In this document: positions 1-10,298 of the stretch, piece by piece
How the letters are laid out: each line of letters opens with the position of its first letter
Numbering within the stretch: position 1 is the first letter of the stretch
Assembly (NCBI GenBank): GCA_964019425.1
Contig: OZ025800.1
Coordinates: 569,501 to 633,500 of the forward strand
Direction: 5' to 3'
DNA: 64,000 nt
Origin: Flectonema sp. DT1601
Taxonomy: Eukaryota; Euglenozoa; Diplonemea; Diplonemida; Diplonemidae
Position numbers and translations under genes: made by a program
Notes under the pieces: generated by a model
Seen by the model: the letters and a program-made list of their open reading frames with translations, nothing else
Told to the model about the DNA's origin: nothing
Database searches by the model: none

Positions 1-88
1 AAGACGACATACTCTGATCGGATGAATGATATTTTTTTAGCCGTCTGGGTATTGGTGTTTTCGGCACTGAATGATGCAGGTAGTGGTC

Positions 89-131
<43 letters not shown>

Positions 132-382
132 TTTCATTTTCCCCCCCGTTTTGTGTTTTTTTCTTTTTAAAACTGACAACACATTCTACCCTTCAACATG
201 ATATCTGTCCCACATATGGTTAACTTTGATACGTATTGGTTATTGGGTATAAAAAACATCATAATTATGCTATTGTTACATTACTTTCATTAGTTCAGCA
301 GCAAGTTCTCCACTGAGTGTAGATATTGGTTGCTTGTATTATTGTTTTTACGTAGTAAGTGTATTTTAAAATCACACTCCCA
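1..382. other. Non-coding sequence upstream of the first gene
   Basis: No coding region is visible. The stretch contains a T run at about 92-128 followed by AT-rich DNA. Pyrimidine-rich AG sites occur near 299 and at 381-383; the latter (ACTCCCAG) lies 21 nt before the first ATG and is the best candidate splice acceptor for the gene that follows. The first 90 bases are less biased and could be the 3' end of an upstream transcript. Confidence 0.5.
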
Positions 383-404
383 GGGAGTAATTCCTTAATA
401 TAAG

Positions 405-1325
405 ATGATGCAGTCGATGATGCCTCAGAAACTCGGGGGCATGGGTGCAATCCCCCAGGGTAATGTTGTATGTCGTTTCTTCTTTTTTTCCCAGTTTTTT
501 TTCATAGTGACGTGTAGATTTTGTAATGTAACAAACAAACAGCAATGCTCACTCCACGGTAAGACCAGAGGTCCAAACAACGTTGAAGAAACATACCCTG
601 GATCTCGCATTTGGAGATGCAGACCAGGTTCAGAGTGCAAAGTCCCAACTAACTTGCAACCAATTGACGGACCGTCACCTGCTGGTGCTGTGATCTGCAG
701 CGTTCATGGAAAACTGAGAGGACCTAACAATGTTGTTCCAAAGTACCCAGGATCATGGAGATGCAGACCAGATTCGGAATGTAAGATGCCAACAACCTCT
801 TCTGACAACAAGAATGAGGTTCAGGGACCAAACGTATGTTATTTATTATTTATTATAACCATAAACATGTACATAATAAATCAAAACTAAATACAGCAAC
901 GATGTGGCATACATAATAAGATGAGAGGACCAAACAACGTTGAGCCAACATATGCTGGTTCTAATGTTTACAAGTGTAAGGCAGGATCGGAATGTAAGAT
1001 GTCGAGCACTGCTAATGACACTCTTCCAGGACAGCAGGCGCCGATTCATCCACCTGAGCCAACAACATGCTGGGCTCATGCTAAGAAGAGAAGTCCTAAC
1101 CAGTTACACCAAGTAAACACTCCTTTTGGAGTTCAGTGGGAATGCCTTCCACAGTTCAAGTGCAAAGGTGCCGCAGGAGTACCTGCCCCAACAAACATTT
1201 CTGCTGGATATCCCGTAGCCGCCATGGATCAAGGCCAGGCATATTTACAACAGATGATGCTTCAGCAGAACATGGGACTCCACCTTGGTCAAGGAATCGG
1301 TATGGGTAAGGGCCACGGCATGTAG
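405..1325 (+). CDS. Protein with four C-x2-H...C-x5-C modules (putative RNA-binding), three exons
   Basis: Read as three exons, 405-467, 543-833 and 897-1325, giving 260 aa. Both introns start GTATGT and end ACAG (75 and 63 nt), and splicing keeps the frame. The protein has four copies of one module: C-x2-H-x-K-x-R-x-PN, then about 14-16 residues, then C-x5-C-K. They start near residues 23, 73, 121 and 176. The C/H spacing suggests each module binds one zinc ion. The tail (about 225-260) is rich in Gln, Met and Gly. From memory, similar short modules occur in kinetoplastid mRNA-binding proteins, so an RNA-binding role is a guess from family resemblance and could not be checked. The start is the first ATG after a candidate acceptor at 383; a second ATG follows directly. 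Confidence 0.75.
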
Positions 1326-2078
1326 GGTTTAAGTAAATCCTTTTTATACAGATTTTTTTTTTTTTAAAAAAACTTTATTTTAATTTTATTTTGCGCGATC
1401 TTTTTTTTTTCCTATTTCCTTTTGTTCATTTTTTTTATTTAAAAAAAAAAAAGAAGATGATGATGAAGAAAAGAAATAAATATAATATGCAGTGTACATA
1501 AGTTAACTAGTAGCTTCCTGGTAGTTTCTTTGTTTCATTTTCCTGTTTCGCCAGTGATCTTTTGGGATTATTTTCCCAAAGAGGAGTTTGCTTCTCAGCA
1601 CTGTGGAGCGGAAAAATTCAAAAAAAAAAAAAATAAAAAAAAAAAATAAGAATAAATTTATAGTGAGTTTACTACGGTCATCCAACTCGAGATAGGCCTT
1701 TGCAGAGAGTGGCAAGTTTCGCAAAGCACAGTGCAGCACGGGTTCATTTGCAGTTTAGTTTTTTTTTTTTTTTCTTTCTTTTCTTTGTTCCCCAACAAAA
1801 CCAAAAAAGTAGTCGAATCCCCTTTTTCCTTTTCTCAGGGTTCATTGCTAACTATAAAAAAACATTATTACATCATTTTTTTTTTTTTTTTTTTTCACCC
1901 CACCCCCCTCAATTATTTTTTCATTCACTCAAGACATTTAATTACCCAGCCTTTGGAAACAATGCATCTGTGAAGGGGCAACGTTTTCCGATTTCGGGCT
2001 TGTGTTTGCAGGTTGGAATATGAGACAGTTCTCCAGGAGCAAGGTTTCTTTTTCTTTTTTTTTTTAAAAAAAATAATT

Positions 2079-2110
<32 letters not shown>

Positions 2111-2372
2111 TAATAATCTTGACTAAGGGTTTCTTAGAATTCATCGTCCCCTGCTAGCCATATATGTGCCAAAGAAAGAACAGAAATGAAAACGAAGAAA
2201 AAAAAAAAAAATACTCTTTAAACCCTTTTCCGGGGCGCTAGTTGAGCCCATCACCCCTACATTAAAATCTCGCATCATTAATGCATTTTTGTGTTTCATT
2301 CCACGGTGAGATCATCCTTTAGATTCCTACTCGGTAAGACCAAGTGACCAAATTGCTGCTACTAGAAGAACC

Positions 2373-2424
<52 letters not shown>

Positions 2425-2834
2425 TTTTTGTAAAAGAAAAATAAATCATGTTAGTTGACTGTAGTTGATGTTATTACCTAGGACGGCAACACGGTTTCTT
2501 TTCTCTTTTTCTTAAATCAAAAACTACATAAAACAAGGCTTTTAAAAAGCAATCTCTCGGTGTTGCAACTGCTTCTATTAACTACTAAGGACGGTCTTAC
2601 TTTGCCCCTGTTTTGAATTATGAATTGTTACTTTCGTACTCTGTAACCCCAACCCCTCTTAGCATTGTTCGTTTTCGGAATTATCCACTTATTTTGTTAT
2701 TATTTTTTTTTGTTTCCCTGTCACAAACCCCCCTCTTGAGAAAAAAAAAAAAAACGGAAAAAAAAATTATGGGTGGGGTCATATATGCTTTGATGGTTTC
2801 CCGAATCACCTCGGAAGAGGGGAAAAAAGGAGAG

Positions 2835-2865
<31 letters not shown>

Positions 2866-4388
2866 AAATAAGACGCTGCTATCAAGGACTGAACTTGTTT
2901 GAGAAGCTGTGAGTTGGCAAGGTGATTATTAGGTAGGTGAAAGCAATGCAGACTGGGTAAACTCAAAAAAAAAAAAACAGAAACAAGAAAGCTGCCAAAG
3001 CAAAACTAATAAAACGAAGAGCGCTATCTTGTACGGGACAGGTGTTTCGTACTGATTAAATCGCTTTGCCCAGCACGGCCCGTTAGGCTACTCGAATTTG
3101 AAATTTCTTTTAAAAAAAAAAAAAAACCGTCCCGCCAAGGACAAAGAAGCATTTCCGTGAACAGCAATAAAATGGAAAAAGGAAAATGTAATTTTTTTTC
3201 CCCTTTTTTTTTCTTTAGAAGAAAAATGTTGTGGGGGAAAAAAAATAAAAAAAGAGAAGAACCCCGAACTTAAAAATCCTGTGCGTGTCAAATACGGACA
3301 GGATGTTGGTTCTGCGCAAATGTGAGCTGCTTCTAAACGGACGTGCCTCTAACAGTATAGTGTATTTCAATTGATTTTTAATTTCTTTTTTTTAATAATA
3401 AACAACTTATACCCCTTCCCAGTCCCTTGCCCCATAATAGCACTTTTTAAAAGGAAAAAGACAAGTTAATTACCTTTAAAAAAATACAAAAAAAAAAAAA
3501 AAAATTCTAAAAAAAATTTCTTACAAAAAAAAAAAAAAAACATTAAAAAAAACAGCAATTAAAAAAAAAAAAAAAAAAAATAAATAAAAGATTCCTGGAA
3601 AACTAAAAAAACAAAAAAAAAAACCTTTTTAAAAAAGAGACATACAGAGGTGCCTTTATAGCTTTTTTTCCCCTTTTTCTTTTTTCCTTGATTCAAGGGA
3701 AGCTGAGGTGAGAAGCAAGTTTAATTGACTAAATGATGTACTTTAAGGTCTCTTCAGTCGACAGCATATCAAAAAAGTGACCATCGGGGACCACTGCTGA
3801 TAATGGCATTTTAATTCTTTTCGTACAACAAGCAGCTTTCTCACCTCGTTTTTTCTTCTTTTTTTTCTTCTTTTGTTTTCCTTTTTTATATTCTTTCAGA
3901 GAAAATGCGTTTTCAGGCTATCTTGTGCAAGGCACACCTTTCCGGAATTTACCAGATTGATTTTACCTTTTGTTTTTCACTTATTCTATTCACTGTTCAG
4001 TAACGTTGTCACTACATGATCGGCTTGTGCGGTTCTGATAAGACAGGGGGCTTACGATGAGTTGGAGTGATTGAGAAGGTTGTGATCATGTTGTGATAAA
4101 ATCTTTATATTCGTTTCCTTATCAGAAGCTGCAACCCTTGCCTAAACTAATATGATACCACTTTGGTAAGTATTCAAATGGAGAGCTCAGATGGATTTGA
4201 ATCTATACTGGTGTAGGGCGATGTATTTAAAAAAGTGTTGCTTTAATTTCACTTCGGAATCTTAGTTTTCTTTCTAAACATCAACATCATCAATGGTCGA
4301 GGTGATTGATCTGAATCTGTTTATGGTGAGCTACTAATTCTTTTTGTTTTTGAGAGCTGGCAAATACCAAATATGAAAACCTTCCTTT
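1326..4388. other. Long homopolymer-rich intergenic region
   Basis: About 3 kb without a credible gene. It is dominated by A and T runs (for example 2080-2102, 2836-2864, 3488-3580), and the open frames here are poly-Phe or poly-Lys artefacts. From about 3920 it becomes the leader that precedes the array genes: the stretch from TTATCAGAAGCTGC (near 4120) through the GTAAGT-containing piece at 4164 recurs before copies 3, 4 and 5 and before the gene at 41814. Confidence 0.6.
2375..2421. repeat. (GA)n microsatellite
   Basis: About 23 uninterrupted GA units, in non-coding DNA. Confidence 0.95.
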
Positions 4389-4395
4389 CCCCTCT

Positions 4396-4408
4396 CCAGT
4401 TTCTCCAG
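4396..4408 (+). promoter_or_regulatory. Candidate splice acceptor 5 nt before the array gene start
   Basis: Two pyrimidine-rich acceptors in tandem (CTCTCCAG, then TTTCTCCAG) sit directly before TTGGGATG. The second AG is 5 nt from the ATG in all five family copies. In copy 2 the upstream DNA has been replaced by an inserted repeat, yet a CCTCCAG is kept at the same distance. A cis exon upstream would put the ATG out of frame, so trans-splicing or a 5'-UTR intron is the simplest reading. Confidence 0.5.
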
Positions 4409-4413
4409 TTGGG

Positions 4414-6069
4414 ATGGTCGATGACTTACTTTGCAAACCCCGAGTTCCCTTGTTGCGTTTGCTTGTTGTCTTTTCGGTAATGAAGCTGTGTTTGTCGGAT
4501 TGTTATGAAGCTTTGCCTTCGAACTTTCCGATTTGTTCAAATTATACCATTCATGGTTATACTTGTGTATCAAGTGGTTGGTGTGTAGTTGATAGATGTG
4601 CTGCGAAGTGTACTATTTGTGCTGATAATTTTGTGAATAAGGTTCCAAATTATTCAACCGGGAGATGTGTCATAGCTACAGCCATTCCAACAGCAGTCCC
4701 CACTGCACTTCCTACAAGTGTGCCAACTGCAGTCCCGACGCTTGTTCCCACGTCCGTGCCGACTGCAAATCCGACAGCGGTTCCAACACTTGTTCCCACA
4801 GCGATTCCGACAATCGTACCGACTATTGTCCCGACAGTCATTCCAACTGTAGTTCCGTCAACGAAGTCACCAAGCTATGGGGCTTCCTCTGTGAAGAAGG
4901 AAACCCCTATCGCCGAGAGTAGAAGTGTCACGGTTCCGTCGAACATCGCATTGGCCACTGGGGCGCTGACCACGTCGGGAGCTCAAGCAGTAGCTCTCGC
5001 TTACACGGTGAGAAGGATCACCTGCCTCGTCGAAGCTGAGGATGATGAATTAGACCTGTTTATGCACCCGCTTGGGTTTCCAGTTGCCGGTTCGTATTGG
5101 GCGGGAGCCGTAGTTGGCGGTTGTATTCTTTGTTTTGGTGTTGTGGTTTTTCATGTGGGACTTCATTTTATAGTTAAGGCTTGCACGGGCGCGTCCAAGG
5201 GGAAGTCGGTAGCAAGGAGACTGAGATATCCGTCTGCTGTCATCCCTCCGTTGCTCATTTGTGCCGTGAACATTGCGACTTGCAGTGTGTTGTTGCTTAA
5301 GGAAAGCAAACTTCCTGTGATCGCAGTTTCTGGAATCTGCATCTCGATTGGAATTCCCGTAGTTGTGATGTGGCTGTTCAAACTTGACTCATCGAAGTGT
5401 CAGTTTATCAAGGGAACGGTTCCGAAAAGCAAACTATTTGTATACTTCTTGGGGGATGCTGCGTGGGAATCCACAGACGTCAACGACATTTTGTACGTGG
5501 AATCAAACGGGTTGGTATTTGATGCTCACACAGAGCAGAAGTGGATCAGAGGACACTATTTCCTTCTTGAGTTTTGGATGACTATTCCTGTTGTTTTGGT
5601 TTTATTGATTGAAAGTTGCGATGCGAGAGCATGGATATTATTTATTGTAAACGTCTTGCAGCTTGTAATGGTTTTAAACTGTTGTATCTACAGCTCAAAC
5701 TTCCTGACTCACCTGTCAGTTGCCACGTGTTTGACAACATGCGTTCTGATCGTGTGCTCTCTCACTGGATTTGGAGGGGAGTTGGTGTTGACGCCTATGT
5801 TGTTGGCGCTCACCATTGTGAGGTCTATTTACGACTTTGTTTGTTATATTCTCGATGTGTTTTATTCCGTCAGGGAATTGAAGTTGGAGAGGAATGCTGT
5901 CGATGTCTCAAACGTCGAACTCGGGGAATCAATGCAGCAGTCGTTGATAAGTATCGATTCGTTGGAAAATGGTATACATCCTGTGCCTTCCTTTGCAGCA
6001 CCATTGAGTACAGCAACACCTTCGCTGAACTTTTTACATTGGGAAGACAGTCGGGATGTCACGTTTTAA
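4414..6069 (+). CDS. Array family copy 1: Cys-rich, Pro-Thr stalk, seven-helix membrane protein (551 aa)
   Basis: I do not recognise this family. Residues 1-29 form a signal peptide (hydrophobic core about 12-26). Residues 30-85 carry eight cysteines spaced 10, 9, 5, 4, 3, 2 and 15 residues apart, as in a small disulphide-bonded domain. Residues 88-149 are 15 four-residue units of the type xxPT, likely an O-glycosylated stalk. Seven hydrophobic segments follow at about 229-253, 276-295, 301-322, 382-400, 405-427, 434-452 and 456-480, then a cytoplasmic tail of about 70 residues. The basic loop after helix 1 (KGKSVARRLR) fits an outside N-terminus. The layout is receptor-like, but no homology to known receptors is claimed. 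This copy has the shortest stalk, with one AIPT unit before the conserved stalk part. Confidence 0.9.
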   Translation: MVDDLLCKPRVPLLRLLVVFSVMKLCLSDCYEALPSNFPICSNYTIHGYTCVSSGWCVVDRCAAKCTICADNFVNKVPNYSTGRCVIATAIPTAVPTALPTSVPTAVPTLVPTSVPTANPTAVPTLVPTAIPTIVPTIVPTVIPTVVPSTKSPSYGASSVKKETPIAESRSVTVPSNIALATGALTTSGAQAVALAYTVRRITCLVEAEDDELDLFMHPLGFPVAGSYWAGAVVGGCILCFGVVVFHVGLHFIVKACTGASKGKSVARRLRYPSAVIPPLLICAVNIATCSVLLLKESKLPVIAVSGICISIGIPVVVMWLFKLDSSKCQFIKGTVPKSKLFVYFLGDAAWESTDVNDILYVESNGLVFDAHTEQKWIRGHYFLLEFWMTIPVVLVLLIESCDARAWILFIVNVLQLVMVLNCCIYSSNFLTHLSVATCLTTCVLIVCSLTGFGGELVLTPMLLALTIVRSIYDFVCYILDVFYSVRELKLERNAVDVSNVELGESMQQSLISIDSLENGIHPVPSFAAPLSTATPSLNFLHWEDSRDVTF

Positions 6070-6330
6070 TTATTTGGTAGTGTAATTTAGATAATTAAAT
6101 TTCCTAACTTCAGCCGTGTCTGATTAAATACCCAGAAGTAATTGTAAATATCAAATAGCCTGTCGGGTTTGAAAGGACATCTGATTGTTGATATCAACGT
6201 CAACGGAGGCGAATAATAAAATACCACTCGCTAGTTTCAAGCAGCTTCTTTATTTTTGATAGTCGAAAACAAGTTTTGTCCGAAATCTGTTTCACTCTTT
6301 CCTCTCCATGTTGCTTTATGAGGGATTCTT
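6070..6330 (+). repeat. Conserved 3' flank of the array genes, with a 12-nt palindrome
   Basis: The first ~220 nt after the stop codon are almost unchanged after all five copies (from 6070, 10138, 15973, 21685 and 36916; shorter after copy 2). The block includes the perfect palindrome GTTGATATCAAC (about 6187-6198), followed by GTCAACGGAGGCGAATAATAAAAT. It is probably the 3' UTR and processing region and marks the downstream side of the repeating unit. Confidence 0.7.
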
Positions 6331-6784
6331 ATAAAATAGCAAACTTTTGATTCGAAATATTGTCTTTTTTCCTTTTAAAAACATGTTTGATTTAGTTAAC
6401 TATTTTATGACAAAACTCAAATTCAAACTTGTCATTTTTTACGATTTACTGTTCAGGTGATTATTTATTTTTAGTTGTGATAACTCCCACTAACTTCTTT
6501 GGGCAGTCATTTATCGTAGCTTTCTGTTAGTAGGAGGACACATGGTATAAGATAAAAGCCTGAAACTACATATTCCGTCAGAACCAAGGTAGATTTCTTT
6601 TCTTTTCTGCTTTTTTTTCTTTTTTATTATCTTTTATTTTACTCTCTCTAGCTTCTTGGGGGGGGGGAAAATTTACACTCGAAGTGAAAAATCAGATAGC
6701 CATTAAATTAATAAATATTATTATTATTCTATCTTTGTGGTCTCGAAGATTACCTGTTTTTTTATTTAGAAATTTATGATGAGA

Positions 6785-8030
6785 TTTCTATTGTTTACAA
6801 CCTGTTAAAGAATACTCATATCGATACTAAAATATGTGGTTTTAATGTTTTTAATAAGATTAATATTGTATAAGAGAGATGGGGTTTCCAGAGTTTTTTT
6901 TGGATTGAATGGCAGCGTTTTACTACTTTTTTGGTTGATAAGCTCGACTCTTTCAGACATCCTAAACTAGTATTCGATGACTGGGTCGCAATCACTATCA
7001 AACTAACGTCAGTGAATATTATAGTTATCTTGGAATGATAACAACTTCGACATAGAATTTACTGATGAAGGCCTAAACAGGAAAATTAAGGACTTGAATC
7101 ACTGCCTAGCTTGCTAAACTCAGCAGAACAATATTATTATATGTTTTCACTTTATCTTATTTTTTCTCAAATGCATTTTTTTTCCCCCCTTCAAGTTGCT
7201 TTCCATTTAATATTAGTATCAAGTTACCCCCTTTGTTTACTTAATTGCGTGGTTTCCTGCTAGTATACCGGATAAGGTGGAGCAAAGTGTTTCTAGATCT
7301 CCTGATCTGGTATGCCCTGTGCTGATACTAACAAAATAATCCCCCGGGATTAGGTTCTTCCTACTATTGGGGACCCTCAGAAGAGCCGCCCGGTACTCTT
7401 TGAGTGTCTACCTAACCGATACTCGGTGGTCTGATGGACTTGCTAAACTCATATTTTAACTAACTAGCATTTTCAGTAAAATCTTGCGATTGATTATATA
7501 TTTTATGGAAAACTTGTTTCCATAAAATATATAATCCAAAGATGTCGCTTCCACAATCACAGTAAGCAAAGATGAAAGTCCACCGTTCCTTTTCATGTTA
7601 ATTTATAGTAAGTGAAAAAGGTTTACTCCGTCGTGTTATATTATTCCCTATAGACAATAATGTTTCTGGGGTCTCTTGTCTTGTCTTTACTAATATTACT
7701 GTCAATCAGTCAAATTATTAATATTAATCACTCTCTCGTTCTAATGTCCTCCCTCAGTCTTAATATGTGTGCTGTGAAGCAATTGTCATTTTATTATGCC
7801 TTTTGCGAAACATTCATTGTTTGTTAACATCAATTTAATCTTAATGACACAGTTGGAATGTCCTAGATTTTGATTATCGAATGTTGAGTGTTTTGTTCAG
7901 CTAACTATCTGTTTCATCAATTCATTTATTTTATTTGTGGTGGTCTCGCTGATATAGCTGCTGACTGTTTCGTTTTCTGATATTGACGTGGGAAAATCAT
8001 AAATAGATAAATCCTTTCTAACTCACTTCT
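6785..8030. repeat. Spacer block duplicated at about 31785-32770
   Basis: This spacer, from ACAACCTGTTAAAGAATACTC to the TCCTTTCTAACTC motif, reappears at 31785-32770 with few changes. The copy here has about 290 nt extra (about 7176-7466). It includes a decayed piece of LINE ORF2 C-terminus near 6880-6965 (GAATGGCAGCGTTTTACTAC). The last part (7790-8030) recurs before copies 3, 4 and 5 and before the gene at 41814, so it belongs to the repeating unit. Confidence 0.75.
7492..7536. repeat. Perfect 20-bp hairpin made by local inverted copying
   Basis: The arms 7492-7511 and 7517-7536 are perfect reverse complements around the loop ACTTG. Sister spacers at about 32190-32225 and 40855-40890 have only the short GGAAA/TTTCC core. 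The right arm here therefore looks like an added inverse copy of the left arm. Confidence 0.85.
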
Positions 8031-8308
8031 TCAACTTCCGCACGTGCATTTCATCGCGTAGTCGAACTTGTGGTGCAACTCGTGGCGGGGACAACCCTTT
8101 CCTGCGGTGTACCCGCTAGTAAGATTATACTGGTGTAGGGCGATGTATTTAAAAAAGTGTTGCTTTAATTTCACTTAGGAATCTTAGTTTTCTTTCTAAA
8201 CATCAACATCATCAATGGTTGAGGTGATTGAACTGAATCTGTTTATGGTGAGCTACTAATTCTTTTTGTTTTTGAGAGCTGGCAAATACCTTCTAATCCC
8301 CCCTCCAG

Positions 8309-8400
8309 TGTATCTCAGAACTAATGTTAAATTATCGTTATGTTGTTTATGATACAAAACATTTGTATTTTACGTACAAACTCGAACAGTTAACCCCCCT
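8309..8400. repeat. Short dispersed repeat inserted in the leader of copy 2
   Basis: About 90 nt, TGTATCTCAGAACTAATG through ACAGTTAACCCCCC, also found at about 10501-10600 and 10760-10858, with a shortened form at 10856-10925. Here it is bracketed by two copies of CCCCCCTCCAG, which looks like a target duplication. It replaces most of the 3' part of the leader seen before the other copies but leaves an acceptor next to the ATG. Confidence 0.8.
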
Positions 8401-8409
8401 CCAGTTGGG

Positions 8410-10137
8410 ATGGTCGATGACTTACTTTGCAAACCCCGAGTTCCCTTGTTGCGTTTGCTTGTTGTCTTTTCAGTAATGAAGCTGTGTTTGTCGGATTGTT
8501 ATGAAGCTTTGCCTTCGAACTTTCCGACTTGTTTAGATTATACCACTCATGGTTATACTTGTGTATCAAGTGGTTGGTGTGTAGTTGATGGATGTGCTGG
8601 GAACTGTCCTATTTGTGCTGATCATTTTGTGAATAAGGTTCCAAATTATGCAACCGGGAGATGTGTCATAGCTACAGCCATTCCAACAGCCATTCCAACA
8701 GCCATTCCAACAGCCATTCCGACAGCCATTCCGACAGCCATTCCGACAGCCATTCCAACGGCCATTCCAACAGCAGTTCCCACTGCACTTCCTACAAGTG
8801 TGCCGACTGCAGTCCCGACGCTTGTTCCCACGTCCGTGCCGACTGCAAATCCGACAGCGGTTCCAACACTTGTTCCCACAGCGATTCCGACAACCGTACC
8901 GACTATTGTCCCGACAGTCATTCCGTCGACGAAGTCACCAAGCTATGTGGTTTCCTCTGTGAAGAAGGAAACCCCTATTGCCAAGAATGGAGGTATCACA
9001 GTTCCGTCGAACATCGCATTGGCCACTGGGGCGCTGACCACGTCGGGAGCTCAAGCAGTAGCTCTCGCTTACACGGTGAGAAGGATCACCTGCCTCGTCG
9101 AAGCTGAGAATGATGAATTAGACCTGTTTATGCACCCGCTTGGGTTTCCAGTTGCCGGTTCGTATTGGGCGGGAGCCGTAGTTGGCGGTTGTATTCTTTG
9201 TTTTGGTGTTGTGGTTTTTCATGTGGGACTTCATTTTATAGTTAAGGCTTGCACGGGTGCGTCCAAGAGGAAGTCGGTAGCAAGGAGACTGAGATATCCG
9301 TCTGCTGTCATCCCTCCGTTGCTCATTTGTGCCGTGAACATTGCGACTTGCAGTGTGTTGTTGCTTAAGGAAAGCAAACTTCCTGTGATCGCAGTTTCTG
9401 GAATCTGCATCTCGATTGGAATTCCCGGAGTTGTGATGTGGCTGTTCAAACTTGACTCATCGAAGTGTCAGTTTATCAAGGGAACGGTTCCGAAAAGCAA
9501 ACTATTTGTATACTTCTTGGGGGATGCTGCGTGGGAATCCACAGACGCCAACGACATTTTGTACGTGGAATCAAACGGGTCGGTATTTGATGCTCACACA
9601 GAGCAGAAGTGGATCAGAGGACACTATTTCCTTCTTGAGTTTTGGATGACTATTCCTGTTGTTTTGGTTTTATTGATTGAAAGTTGCGATGCGAGAGCAT
9701 GGATATTATTTATTGTGAACGTCTTGCAGCTTGTAATGGTTTTAAACTGTTGCATCTACAGCTCAAACTTCCTGACTCACCTGTCAGTTGCCACGTGTTT
9801 GGCAACATGCGTTCTGATCGTGTGCTCTCTCACTGGATTTGGAGGGGAGTTGGTGTTGACGCCTATGTTGTTGGCGCTCACCATTGTGAGATCTATTTAC
9901 GACTTTGTTTGTTACATTCTTGAGATGCTTTTTTCCGTCAGGGAATTGAAGTTGGAGAGGAATGCTGTCGATGTCTCAAACGTCGAACTCGGGGAATCAA
10001 TGCAGCAGTCGTTGATAAGTATCGATTCGTTGGAAAATGGTATACATCCTGTGCCTTCCTTTGCAGCACCATTGAGTACAGCAACACCTTCGCTGAACTT
10101 TTTACATTGGGAAGACAGTCGGGATGTCACGTTTTAA
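8410..10137 (+). CDS. Array family copy 2 (575 aa)
   Basis: Same plan as copy 1, with eight AIPT-type units at the start of the stalk (12-nt units from about 8676) against one in copy 1. The cysteine loop reads DGCAGNCPICADHF where copy 1 reads DRCAAKCTICADNF. After the stalk it shares the VIPSTKSPSYVVSS...AKNGGITV variant with copy 3, differing from copies 1, 4 and 5. Helix 7 ends in ILEMLFS, as in copies 3 and 4. Its leader differs from all others because a short repeat has been inserted; the upstream exon-like part near 4120-4200 of copy 1 is missing here. Confidence 0.9.
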   Translation: MVDDLLCKPRVPLLRLLVVFSVMKLCLSDCYEALPSNFPTCLDYTTHGYTCVSSGWCVVDGCAGNCPICADHFVNKVPNYATGRCVIATAIPTAIPTAIPTAIPTAIPTAIPTAIPTAIPTAVPTALPTSVPTAVPTLVPTSVPTANPTAVPTLVPTAIPTTVPTIVPTVIPSTKSPSYVVSSVKKETPIAKNGGITVPSNIALATGALTTSGAQAVALAYTVRRITCLVEAENDELDLFMHPLGFPVAGSYWAGAVVGGCILCFGVVVFHVGLHFIVKACTGASKRKSVARRLRYPSAVIPPLLICAVNIATCSVLLLKESKLPVIAVSGICISIGIPGVVMWLFKLDSSKCQFIKGTVPKSKLFVYFLGDAAWESTDANDILYVESNGSVFDAHTEQKWIRGHYFLLEFWMTIPVVLVLLIESCDARAWILFIVNVLQLVMVLNCCIYSSNFLTHLSVATCLATCVLIVCSLTGFGGELVLTPMLLALTIVRSIYDFVCYILEMLFSVRELKLERNAVDVSNVELGESMQQSLISIDSLENGIHPVPSFAAPLSTATPSLNFLHWEDSRDVTF

Positions 10138-10298
10138 TTATTTGGTAGTGTAATTTAGATAATTAAATTTCCTAACTTCAGCCGTGTCTGATTAAATACC
10201 CAGAAGTAATTGTAAATATCAAATAGCCTGTCGGGTTTGAAAGGACATCTGATTGTTGATATCAACGTCAACGGAGGCGAATAATAAAATTCCAGTTG

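Noticed and set aside
1700-2867. Several poly-Phe and poly-Lys open frames
   Set aside because: They come from T and A runs and have no start context, domains or balanced composition.
4293-4328. A short coding first exon (MVEVIDLNLFM, then GTGAGC) spliced to the array genes
   Set aside because: Joining to either acceptor puts the main ORF out of frame, and copy 2 has altered the intervening region without harm.
4334-4573. Minus-strand frame conserved at the 5' ends of array copies, and 72-aa minus frames inside the helical region
   Set aside because: They are conserved only because the DNA is duplicated; they overlap the real gene and have no domain or acceptor.
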